DNA from: Candidatus Chloroploca asiatica
GTDB lineage: Bacteria > Chloroflexota > Chloroflexia > Chloroflexales > Chloroflexaceae
Direction of reading: 5' to 3'
Length of the DNA: 64,000 bases
NCBI RefSeq assembly: GCF_002532075.1
Contig: NZ_LYXE01000080.1
Span: 1-64,000 of the forward strand
Both the position numbers and the translations under genes were made by a program. Positions within the stretch are counted from its first letter, which is position 1. The number at the start of each line of letters is the position of its first letter. Under the pieces are notes generated by a model, which searched no databases, had not been told where the DNA came from, and saw only the letters and a program-made list of their open reading frames with translations. Shown here piece after piece: positions 43,066 through 52,200 of the stretch.

Positions 43066-44391
43066 CTAATTGCTATCGAGGCCCGACTGCAGATCGGACT
43101 GCACGCGATCGGCAAGCGCCTGAGGATCATCAAAGGTACCAAAAGGCTTGAAGTAGGAAGCAAACGGATTGGCATACTCGCCAGCGCCCTTGGGGGCAAC
43201 CCAGTACTGCTCAAACCCTACGCGGAAGTTCGCGAGATAGGGGGCCACTTCCGAGCCGATGAAGGTATCGAGCGTGGCGCCGGGCTGCGTGGGGATAAAG
43301 CCAACCGCATTGATAAAGGCCTGATAGTTGGCTGGCTCTGAGAAGGCTGCCAGATACGCGAGGGCCGCCTCGGTATTGGGGCTCTTGGCGGCAATCGCCC
43401 AGCCCTGGTCATACTTGCCAAAAAGGAAGGAGTTATCAGCAACCTCATTGCTGCCCGGGAAGGGAATATAGCCCCACTCAAACTCAGGCTCAGCCGACTC
43501 GATCGCCGAAGCGTACCAAGTACCACCGGGGAACATCGCGACCGCACCCGAAGCAAAGCGACCAGGCGCAGCATCGCCCGCGATGCCACTCGCCCCTGAC
43601 TCCATCATCTGCTGGGCATAGACCTGCATGCGCTCCCACATCACCATCGACTCAGCATCGTTCCAGCTTCGCGCCCCAGTCCAGAGGCCTTCGACGAGCT
43701 GGCCCTGATCGGGGAACAACGCACCAATCAAACCATAGGCACCGACGAAGATCGGCCAACCATCTTTGCCACCCGCCGTCATACAGGGAACATTGGCCTG
43801 CGTAAAGGTCTCACACGCCAGCACCAACTCGTCCCAGGTGGTGGGTACGGCAACATTGTTGGCGGCAAAGAGATCTTTGTTGTAGTAGATGCCACTGTAC
43901 GAGACACGGCCCAGGTTTACCTGATAGACCTTGTCGTTGTAGGTGCCCGCATCCCTGATCGAAACCGCGTCATAATTCTGGACGAACGGCTGATCAGTGA
44001 TATCGAGCAGCAGACCGGCATCGATGAGCGTCTGCCAGTTGGGAGCCGTCACATTGCTCATGTAGGGTTGCGCCTGATTCGAGAAACCAAAGATATCGAT
44101 CACATCAACATCATTGGCCGTCAGGCGGGTCTGGGTCACTGTGCTCAGTTCGTTCGTGTTAACTACGGTCATGTCAACCTTGACACCAGGGTTGGCTGCC
44201 TCAAACGCCTTATTGAACTCCTCCATAAAAGCGACCATTGGGGGATTTTGATGGACAAGCACGCGAAGGGTTGTTGACGAACCGGCGGTACCCTGACCGC
44301 CCGGGGTGGACGAAGAAGAGGCACCACACGCCGACAGGAGCAGCGCAAAGACAAGGATCATGCCGAACATCGTTGAACGCCATCTAGACAT
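43066..44391 (-). CDS. Sugar ABC transporter binding lipoprotein (CUT1 family)
   Basis: 441 residues. Signal peptide with lipobox LLLSACG (Cys about 22), then a Ser/Gly linker. The body is a solute-binding protein family 1 fold: VLVHQNPPMVAFMEEFNKAFEAANPGVKV, YNKDLFAANNVAVPTTWDEL, MFPGGTWYAS and the C-terminal helix region. The first gene of the transporter operon, it starts about 210 bp from a consensus promoter whose start site is covered by a LacI-type operator. Oligosaccharide identity cannot be told from sequence. Confidence 0.92.
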   Translation of the reverse strand: MSRWRSTMFGMILVFALLLSACGASSSSTPGGQGTAGSSTTLRVLVHQNPPMVAFMEEFNKAFEAANPGVKVDMTVVNTNELSTVTQTRLTANDVDVIDIFGFSNQAQPYMSNVTAPNWQTLIDAGLLLDITDQPFVQNYDAVSIRDAGTYNDKVYQVNLGRVSYSGIYYNKDLFAANNVAVPTTWDELVLACETFTQANVPCMTAGGKDGWPIFVGAYGLIGALFPDQGQLVEGLWTGARSWNDAESMVMWERMQVYAQQMMESGASGIAGDAAPGRFASGAVAMFPGGTWYASAIESAEPEFEWGYIPFPGSNEVADNSFLFGKYDQGWAIAAKSPNTEAALAYLAAFSEPANYQAFINAVGFIPTQPGATLDTFIGSEVAPYLANFRVGFEQYWVAPKGAGEYANPFASYFKPFGTFDDPQALADRVQSDLQSGLDSN

Positions 44392-44490
44392 ACGAAACCT
44401 CCCAGAGCTTTGAGCGACACGTCGCCATTGACTTGCAACGATGCCGTTGCCGGTGCAGCAGTTGCCCGGTATTGGCCCGTTGCCTGATTA

Positions 44491-44504
44491 CGAAAGCGGT
44501 TTCA
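44491..44504. promoter_or_regulatory. LacI-type operator A
   Basis: CGAAAGCGGTTTCA, one base from TGAAANCGNTTTCA. Downstream of the SBP transcription start, in its leader. Confidence 0.65.
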
Positions 44505-44594
44505 GAGATACAACCTTGTAACGGTGGCCTCTTTTGCCAAAAGATGTCAGTATAATATGCGAAATTGCAGCCCTTACGCTGTCGGCCCTTATCT

Positions 44595-44636
44595 TGAAAC
44601 CGATTTCATTATACAAGGTCAAAAGAGTCATGTCAA
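44595..44636 (-). promoter_or_regulatory. Binding-protein operon promoter with LacI operator B
   Basis: On the minus strand: -35 TTGACA (44636-44631), exactly 17 bp, -10 TATAAT (44613-44608): full sigma-70 consensus. Operator B (TGAAACCGATTTCA on the plus strand, 44595-44608) abuts the -10 and covers the start point, so it should repress tightly. Confidence 0.8.
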
Positions 44637-44658
44637 GGTGTTAAGACGTCCAAATATA

Positions 44659-44672
44659 TGAAATCGCTTTCA
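44659..44672. promoter_or_regulatory. LacI-type operator C
   Basis: TGAAATCGCTTTCA, a perfect fit to TGAAANCGNTTTCA. It lies between the divergent promoters, 64 bp centre to centre from operator B. Confidence 0.75.
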
Positions 44673-44690
44673 AAATTACGCGCCTCGGGA

Positions 44691-44760
44691 TTGGCGATCT
44701 TCCGCTTCTATGGTAGAATAGGGGGTATGTTGTGCTCGGCGGTTCTTGAAACCGCCGTCA
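44691..44760 (+). promoter_or_regulatory. lacI promoter and operator D
   Basis: TTGGCG (44691-44696), 17-bp spacer, TAGAAT (44714-44719). Operator D (TGAAACCGCCGTCA, 44747-44760; right half degenerate) lies about 20 bp past the start point, suggesting mild autoregulation. Confidence 0.6.
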
Positions 44761-44779
44761 AAAAACAGGACATGTTCCT

Positions 44780-45784
44780 ATGTCAAAGCAACCAACCGTC
44801 AGTGATATCGCCCGGATCGCCCACGTCTCGCCAAGCACGGTTTCGCGGGTACTCACCGGGAACAGCCGAGTTCACCCGGCCAAGAGTGCGGCTGTGCTGG
44901 CCGCCATCGAGCAGTTGAACTTTCGGCCCAACCTGACAGCCCGTGCGCTCGCCCTTGGCAAGTCAATGGTGATCGGTATTCTGACCCAGAGCATGATGAG
45001 CCAGTTCTATGGCGAACTCGCCCAGGGAATCGAAGAGGGACTGGCGGGCAGTGGGTACCAAGGGGTCTTTGCGAGTGGTCACTGGGAGTCGCTCGATGAA
45101 CAGGCTGCGCTCGATATTCTGCTGGCCCGCCAGGTCGACGGCCTGATCGTGCTGGGGGGCTATCATCCTGATACCGATTTGCGTGCGATCAACAAGCAGA
45201 TCCCGTTGATTGCCGTCGGGCGCCACATTGATGGACTTGAAGATCAGTGCATCCGCGTCGAGAATGCCTCCGGCTCTTTTCAGGCTGTACGCCATTTGAT
45301 CGATCTCGGTCATCGGCGCATCGCCCACATCAGTGGCATTCCGTCGCACCTTGATGCGCGCGAACGGCACCGCGGGTATACCGAGGCGCTTACCTCAGCC
45401 GGGCTTGCCGTGGATGAGCGACTGATCGTTGAGAGCAACTTCACCGAGCAGAGCGGCCTGCTTGCCCTTGAGACGCTCCTGGCGCGGGGGAGTCATTTCA
45501 CGGCGATCTTTGCCGCCAACGACCAGATGGCCTACGGGATCAGGCTCGGCCTTTATCGGCGCGGGCTACGTGTGCCCGATGATATTTCGCTCGTCGGCTT
45601 TGATGATCTGCTCGGCTCGGTCTACACCACCCCGCCCCTCACCACCGTCCGTCAGTCGATGCATGAGCAGGGCCGCCAAGCCGCCCGCGGGCTGCTGAGG
45701 CTGCTTGCCAACGAACCACCCGCGCTTCCCTCCATCACGACCGAACTCGTGATTCGGGAAACGACCGCCCGCGTACGCGGGTAA
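44780..45784 (+). CDS. LacI-family transcriptional regulator
   Basis: 334 residues. N-terminal HTH (VSDIARIAHVSPSTVSRVLTG) and hinge helix (RPNLTARALALGKS), then a periplasmic-binding-like sensor domain with IRVENASGSFQAVRHLIDLGHRRIAHI. It is divergent from the binding-protein gene, with four operator-like sites between. Expected to be the local regulator of the sugar operon with the imported sugar or its phosphate as inducer. GGACATGTTCCTATG precedes the ATG without a clear Shine-Dalgarno. Confidence 0.93.
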   Translation: MSKQPTVSDIARIAHVSPSTVSRVLTGNSRVHPAKSAAVLAAIEQLNFRPNLTARALALGKSMVIGILTQSMMSQFYGELAQGIEEGLAGSGYQGVFASGHWESLDEQAALDILLARQVDGLIVLGGYHPDTDLRAINKQIPLIAVGRHIDGLEDQCIRVENASGSFQAVRHLIDLGHRRIAHISGIPSHLDARERHRGYTEALTSAGLAVDERLIVESNFTEQSGLLALETLLARGSHFTAIFAANDQMAYGIRLGLYRRGLRVPDDISLVGFDDLLGSVYTTPPLTTVRQSMHEQGRQAARGLLRLLANEPPALPSITTELVIRETTARVRG

Positions 45785-45789
45785 GGCTG

Positions 45790-45804
45790 AGCTTCCCGGA
45801 AGCT
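45790..45804. repeat. AGCTTCCCGGAAGCT palindrome, third copy
   Basis: Sits exactly between the convergent lacI and prfC stops, followed by TTTAAGG; may work as a short terminator stem. Confidence 0.6.
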
Positions 45805-47424
45805 TTAAGGGACACGAAGCAGTAACTGGGGACGCTCACGCTCGACATAGGCCAACTCCCATTCGTTGGCAAAGAGGAGCACCGGATCGCCATTGCTATC
45901 GCGCATCTGACGGATCGTTGAAAAGAGCCTCGTCTCAGACAACACCTCGGGTGAGCAGGTCGGCCAGCGAGCAGCGGTATAGGCCAAAGGCTCAAGGGTG
46001 GTCTCGACATTGTACTCGGCAGCCATGCGAGCCTGTACCACATCGAACTGAAGCTCACCGACAGCAGCGAGAATTGTCTCACGCCGCAGGCCATCAGGGT
46101 CATAGAGCAACTGCACAACCCCTTCTTCAACCAGTTGTTCAAGGCCCTTGTGGAATTGCTTGTGTTTGGCGAGGCTGCGATTCTGCAGCACGGCAAAACA
46201 CTCGGGCGCAAAACGCGGGATGGCGGTGAACGTCAAGGGAGATCCGACACAGAGCGTATCACCAATGGCAAAGACCCCGGGATTCGTCACGCCGATCACA
46301 TCGCCCGGAAAAGCCTCGATCACGGTCTCACGCTCACGGGCAAACATGCGGCTCGGGCGGGTGAGCCGGATGCTCCGCCCGAGGCGCGGGTTCTGAACCT
46401 GCATATCCTTGGTAAACCGACCCGAACAGATCCGGATAAAAGCGGTACGGTCGCGATGCTGCGGATCCATGTTGGCCTGAATCTTGAAGACAAAGCCTGA
46501 GAACGGTTCGGTAATCGGATCGATCAACCCCCGGTCACTCATCCGCATCCCAGGCGGCGGGGCGAGTTCAACCAGCGTCTGCAAGAAGGGCTCGACCCCA
46601 AAGTTGTTCAGCGCACTGCCAAAGCAGACCGGCGTCACCTCACCGCGGAGGAAGGTTGCCTCATCAAACGCTGCACCGGCACCTTCCAGCAACGCAACAT
46701 CATCACGCAGGCGCTGGGCAGCCGCATCGCCAATCAGGGTCTCAAGGGCCGGATCAGCGAGATCAGCGACCTGAACCGGCGCACGGTGGGCACCATGGGC
46801 GGTACGCGTAAAACGCAGCACCTGACGCCGAGACAGGTTGTAGACGCCCTGAAAATCGCCGCCCGAGCCAATCGGCCAGTTGAGTGGCGTCGCACCGATT
46901 TGCAGCACCTGCTCGATCTCATCAAGCAGATCGAGCGGCTCGCGCCCTGGTTGGTCGAGCTTGTTGATAAAGGTCAGAATCGGCACCCCCCGGCGGCGGC
47001 AGACTTCAAAGAGCTTGCGCGTCTGTGCCTCAATCCCCTTCGCAGCATCGAGCACCATAACGGCACTATCAACCGCCATCAGCGTACGGTAGGTATCCTC
47101 GCTGAAATCCTGGTGGCCGGGGGTATCAAGCAAATTGATCCGACAGCCGGCATAGTCAACCGCCAGCACCGTCGACGTAATCGAAATGCCACGCTCACGC
47201 TCCATCGCCATCCAGTCAGACGTCGCATGGCGCTGGTGCTTGCGGGTTCGCACCGAACCGGCGAGATCGATGGCCCCCGCGTAGAGCAGCAACTTCTCGG
47301 TTAGCGTTGTCTTGCCTGCATCAGGATGCGAAATAATCGCAAATGTACGACGGCGGGCGGTCTCGGAAACCAACTGCTGATCGGCAAGCGTTTGCTCAGT
47401 TGGTGGGGTGATCATCATAGACAT
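45805..47424 (-). CDS. prfC: Peptide chain release factor 3
   Basis: 539 residues. GTPase G1 SHPDAGKTTLTEKLL, the RF3-specific DWMAMERERGISI, G3 DTPGHQDFSEDTYRTL, G4 NKLDQPGREPLDLLDEIE. Domains 2 and 3 follow with MQVQNPRLGRSIRLTRPSRMFARERETVIEAFPGDVIG and a C-terminus (FANEWELAYVE) as in RF3. It recycles RF1/RF2 from the ribosome after termination. The N-terminal 29 bp overlap the truncated XRE gene, so the true start could be ATG 47418 or 47415. Confidence 0.93.
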   Translation of the reverse strand: MSMMITPPTEQTLADQQLVSETARRRTFAIISHPDAGKTTLTEKLLLYAGAIDLAGSVRTRKHQRHATSDWMAMERERGISITSTVLAVDYAGCRINLLDTPGHQDFSEDTYRTLMAVDSAVMVLDAAKGIEAQTRKLFEVCRRRGVPILTFINKLDQPGREPLDLLDEIEQVLQIGATPLNWPIGSGGDFQGVYNLSRRQVLRFTRTAHGAHRAPVQVADLADPALETLIGDAAAQRLRDDVALLEGAGAAFDEATFLRGEVTPVCFGSALNNFGVEPFLQTLVELAPPPGMRMSDRGLIDPITEPFSGFVFKIQANMDPQHRDRTAFIRICSGRFTKDMQVQNPRLGRSIRLTRPSRMFARERETVIEAFPGDVIGVTNPGVFAIGDTLCVGSPLTFTAIPRFAPECFAVLQNRSLAKHKQFHKGLEQLVEEGVVQLLYDPDGLRRETILAAVGELQFDVVQARMAAEYNVETTLEPLAYTAARWPTCSPEVLSETRLFSTIRQMRDSNGDPVLLFANEWELAYVERERPQLLLRVP

Positions 47425-47608
47425 CAGGCAGGCATCTCCTAGAACCGTCCGCAGCGTTATGTTCCAGCGAGCTCAAGAGTTGGCCGCGAGTGACTCCAAG
47501 GGCACTGGCAATCTTCTCGAGCGAAGCAAGCGAAGGCGAGGCCGCATCTGCCTCAATTTGAGCGATAAAAGAGGGCGAAAAACCGTATTGTACACTATTA
47601 TTGTACAA
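47396..47608 (-). pseudogene. 5'-truncated XRE-type regulator
   Basis: Only the second half of a Cro/C1 helix-turn-helix remains: YGFSPSFIAQIEADAASPSLASLEKIASALGV followed by a polar tail. The preceding helices 1-2 (LRxxRGLSQEELA part) are absent, and the frame is closed by a stop at 47624-47626. It begins with TTG inside a palindrome (TTGTACA-N7-TGTACAA, 47588-47608). It is next to the ISAs1 pseudogene, so the insertion probably removed its front. A functional short protein is unlikely. Confidence 0.55.
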
Positions 47609-47654
47609 ATGTGAAATAAGTGTTCACACTTTTCCATGGCGGTTGCAAAGTCCA

Positions 47655-48701
47655 TTATGTACCAGTTTCAACACGCTTGTTCGCAAGGGTCTGATGCAGG
47701 AACCGATCAAGATGGTAGGCTATCGCTCGTTGCGCCTCCGCCACATTGGTGATCCCTTGACGCCCCAAGAAGCTGAGGGTGATATTGTTGAGTGTCGCTC
47801 ACACATGGGGGGCCTGTCCGGTGCGCGTCCGCATGCTATCCTCCGCCAAGCTACCATCACGACGGCTGTGCAAACCGGTCTCGATTCCCCAGTGGATGCG
47901 CGTGGCCTCAAGCAACGCCTTCGCATCCAGCACCGCGACGGGAGCACTCGTCACCCCATAGCGCACGACGGTTGTTTCTTTCCCAGTGACCGTATCTTTG
48001 CTCCAATACTCCAGTTTGAACACCTGGGCCAAAGAGGGCCAGCCACTATCGTCCGCCAGCATGCTCCTGGTCGTCAGAATCCGCTCCTCAACCCGGCCAT
48101 GTCCGCTTTCTACGATGCGGGCCGTGGTGAAATCGACCGGCGGGGCCGACCAGCCGGCGCTGACGCAGGCCGGTTCAAACAACCGTTCAATCTCCTGGCG
48201 CAACGTGGGCTGGTTGTCCTTGACCATCCAGAGATAATCCCCGCCCGCCTCCACAATCTGGACACTCAAGGCCCGTTGGGTGAACATGGCATCGCCGGTG
48301 ATCAGGCAGCCTTGCAAGGCCAGTTGGCGCAACACAACCGGGGCCGCGACGATCTCGTTCTCTTTGGTGCAGACAACTTGTTCCAATTCCTCCACATCGA
48401 CCGCCATGCCGAGGATACGGCTCCACGTCGTGTGATGGGGCATCTGCGCACGGGGAGTTGCAAAGAGCAGCTGCAACTCCTGACAACGCAGCTTGGCCCA
48501 ATCAGCAATCGCTTCGACACGGCTCTACCCAGCCAATTTCGCCAGCACGGCAACGGTCATGATCAGCGCGAGCGGAGAGCGACGACCACGCGCCTTGCGC
48601 CGATCCGTCAAGGTCGACACTGCCGCAGAGAGCGCTCCCACATCGATCACACACGGTTCGTTCGAGTCGACGAGCGTAAAGGGCACGGTGCTATCCTGCA
48701 T
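47655..48701 (-). pseudogene. ISAs1-family transposase, disrupted by two in-frame stops
   Basis: Read on the minus strand from ATG 48701 (MQDSTVPFTLVDSNEPCV) through GDAMFTQRALSVQIVEAGGDYLWMVKDNQ and HWGIETGLHSRRDGSLAEDSM to TAA at 47657-47655, the frame is continuous except for a TAG at 48527-48525 (after AVLAKLAG) and a TGA at 47801-47799 (after RTGQAPHV). No frameshift is needed. Full length would be 348 codons, normal for ISAs1. Flanking GGTGTGTTC-type repeats occur near 48707 and 48757, but clear terminal inverted repeats were not found. Confidence 0.85.
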
Positions 48702-49288
48702 CGAACACACCTTTTGGTTTGAATGGTTGTTTCTTACCTCCATCATACACTGAAAGGTGTGTTCCTGCATCTTATAGACATAATCTCGATGCCAGCAGTA
48801 TCTTTGCAACAGCCCTGCTGGAAGTGCGCTGTTTGATTGACAAGGGCTGGGTGATGGCATAGCATGAGCATGCTAACGAAACTACCCACGGTCAACGAGC
48901 GATGCAAACGGCTCTGCAACTCCCGCAGATAGCAAAGGGCAGGGATGGTTCCCCAGCCCTGCTACGGCAGCGGCAAACAATAGTAAGGGATATGCACCCT
49001 TGATTACCCAGACCATGGTTCAACGGCATAACGCCCAGTGGGCGCGCAACCATGCAGCGTCTCGATCTGAATGATGACTGGCATAATGATGGTGCGATCA
49101 AGCGTGCCCGTCGTCTTTGGATGCGTGGTGATTGGCATCCGCCCCCTGATGACCCGCGTGAGACCGTTGGATGACGCGGGAGCATGGCTCCCGCACAAGG
49201 TTGCGTTGCGTCGTTCACCGCGACTGATTGGCAGCCGTAACATAGCAAGAAAGCCGTTCCTGAAGCTCTGTGCCTGAAAGGGAAGCCC
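48702..49288. other. Gene-free stretch after the ISAs1 remnant
   Basis: About 590 bp without a credible gene. It contains TAGCATG-AG-CATGCTA (48859-48874) and a hairpin GCGGGAGC-atg-GCTCCCGC (49176-49194). Possibly decayed mobile DNA; no transposase motif could be read in any frame. Confidence 0.5.
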
Positions 49289-52200
49289 ATGCTCGCACGC
49301 TTGCTGCTCGCTAGTCTGGTCGTCACGGCCCTGATCACGATCGTCGTTAGCCTGCCTCAACCGGCGCAACCAACCGCGCTGTCGCATTCTGCTACGGGAC
49401 AAACCTCACCGTTCTGGCAGATCCCCGCTGGCCCTGTGCTCGCCGCCGAACCGCCCGCCGATGATCCCCTGCGCTATGTGACGCTACTTGCGGTGGAAGA
49501 ACCGATCGATGCGGTGCTCAACCGTGCGCCACGCGAGGACAGCCCCCGCGCCTGGGAGCGGGCCGCGATCCTCGATTTGCCCCTGCCCGACGGTAGTGTG
49601 GCTTCTTTTGCCCTGGTGGAAAGTCCGGTCATGGCCCCCGAACTTGCCGCCCGCTATCCGCAGATCCGCACCTACCTCGGGCAGCAGCGCGACGACCCCA
49701 GCGTGACTGCCCGCCTCACCCGCAGCCAAAATGGCTATCACGCCTTCATCATCGGGCCAACAACGAGCAGCTACGTGACGCCGTATGGCGGGCCGGATCG
49801 CACCTTGCATATCGCCTTCGCCTCCAGCGATCTGCCGCCAATCGAATGGCTGCCTGAGCCTGAAGACGATCACGATCATGATGCGCTGAGCATTGCCCAG
49901 AGCGGCAGTAACGGCAGCATGCGCCGCGACTATCGGCTGGCGATTGCCACCACCGGCGAGTATGCCCAGTTTCATGGGGGGACGACGGCGAGTGTCATGG
50001 CCGAAGTCGTTGCGTTGGTGAATGCGACCAATGCAATCTTCGAGCGCGACATGGCGGTGCGCTTTACGCTCGCCGCCAATACCGATCAACTCTTCTTTCT
50101 TGATCCGGCGACCGATCCCTATCCCAATGATCCAGAAGGGGATGATCGGGTAGTGTTGGCGACGATCAACAATACTGAAATGCTGAATCGACTAGGGCAA
50201 GCCAATTTCGACATTGGTCATTTGCTTACCACCGAGAGCGGCGGGATTGGCTTTGGTCTAAATTGTAGCGGCCCACAGCATCAGAAAGCCATCGCTAATA
50301 GTGGCTCAAGCCAGCCAACCGTAGCCAATCTGTTAATAACATTTGCTCATGAAATCGGGCATCAGTTTGGTGCAAGCCATACATTCAACAGCTCAAGTGG
50401 GCTTTGTGGTCAGAATTATGGCGGATTTGGCCCGAATCGTAGTGCAACTTCCGCTTATGAAGCAGCTAGCGGCTCGACGATTATGGCCTACCCCGGCCTC
50501 TGTGCGCCTGAAAACATCCAAAATGGCGCCGATAGCTACTTCCATCTGCTTAGTCTGCTCCAAATGCAGAGCTTTTTGGTGCAGCCATTTGTGACGCCTT
50601 GCGGCGTTCAACTCACGCCCACCGGCAACACCCCGCCCGTAGTAGATGCAGGGTCGAGTTACACCATCCCGGCCCGCACGCCGTTTGAACTGGTCGGCAC
50701 GGCGAGCGATGCAGATGGCGATCCGCTCACGTTTACCTGGGAGCAGTACGACCTGGGGGCAGCCTCGCCGCCGCTGAGCGATGACGGTGCGCGCCCGATC
50801 TTCCGTTCGTTCCCGCCAAGTGCAAATCCGAACCGGCTCTTTCCGCGCTACCTCGACATTGTGACTGGTCAGGAAAGCATCGGCGAAACGCTGCCAACGA
50901 CCAATCGCACGCTCACGTTTCGCTTCACCGCTCGCGATAACCGACCCGGTGCGGGCGCCTTTGCCTTCGATAGCACGGCGCTCACGGTGGTCGCAGCCGC
51001 TGGCCCCTTCCAGATCACGAGTATTGCCGGGGGCGAGCGCTTCGCCCAAGGGGCGAGCCTCAGTGTGACCTGGGATGTTGCCAACACCAACCTCGCGCCA
51101 ATTAGCTGCGCGAATGTACAGATCGATCTCACTGAGGATGCCGGTGCCAGCTACACCACGCTGCTCGCCAGCACGCCCAACGATGGCAGTGCCAATGTCA
51201 CCCTGCCCAACCGAGCCATGCTCGCCGCCAACCTGCGCGTCAAGTGTACCGACAATATCTTCCTTGATCTTTCGCCCACCTTCAGCACGGCAGGTTCCAT
51301 TGTCACCAAAACCAGCGATGACAACGGCACCTGCACGCGTGAGGATTGTGCGCTGCGTGAAGCGGTCAGCCTGACCAACGATCTGCCTGGCGCGAACGTC
51401 CTTGAACTGAACGCCGGGGTGTACCAACTCAGCCTGAACGGGGCAGGGCCACTGGTGCTCAGCGATACGCTGACGATCGAAGGCGCTGGGCCAGATCAGA
51501 CGATCATTGATGGCGGGGGGCTGGATCAGATTATCCGCGTTACCCGCGAGACCAGCGTGACCCTGCGCAATCTGACTCTGCGCAATGGCACAACGACGGT
51601 TGACGGCGGGGGGCTCAGCAATCAGTTTGGCAACGTGACCCTGATTGATGTCATTGTAGAGAACAATCACGCCGACGGACGCGGCGGCGGGGTACATAAC
51701 GATGGGCAGATGCGGATCGAGCGCAGCATCATCCGCAATAATCATGCGAAAACAGATGGCGGTGGTATAGGCAGCAGACTCTCGTTCCGCTTCTTCGATT
51801 ACGATCCGCTCGGTTCGCTAGAGATTGTAGATAGTGTTATTCGTGATAATACTGCCGATAATCGCGGCGGCGGCGTCTACTTCTCCAGTTTCTCAGCTGA
51901 TCCGGCGGCGCACTTGCGTATCGAGCGTAGTGCGCTAGTGCATAACAGGAGTCTCAGCGGCGGGGGTGGTCTCTCATTCCTCACCAATAACTCCACCAGT
52001 CAGAGTGTGATCGAAAATGTTACCTTTAGTGGCAACAGTGCCGACTTTGGTGGCGCTATCGAGACCTTCGCCAGCACGCCCAACGAGGTCCGTTTCGCCT
52101 TTAATACCCTGACAAACAACCGTGCCCGCTTTGTTGGCGGCTTCTACTGGGGTGGCAGTGCAGTCACTGCGACGGGCAACATCATCGCCGCGAATGGCGA

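Noticed and set aside
48525-48860. Separate small gene upstream of the transposase remnant
   Set aside because: It is the N-terminal part of the same ISAs1 transposase, separated only by a TAG stop in the same frame.
50393-51745. 450-codon minus-strand frame inside the metallopeptidase gene
   Set aside because: Antisense shadow; the plus-strand product has catalytic motif and domain order.
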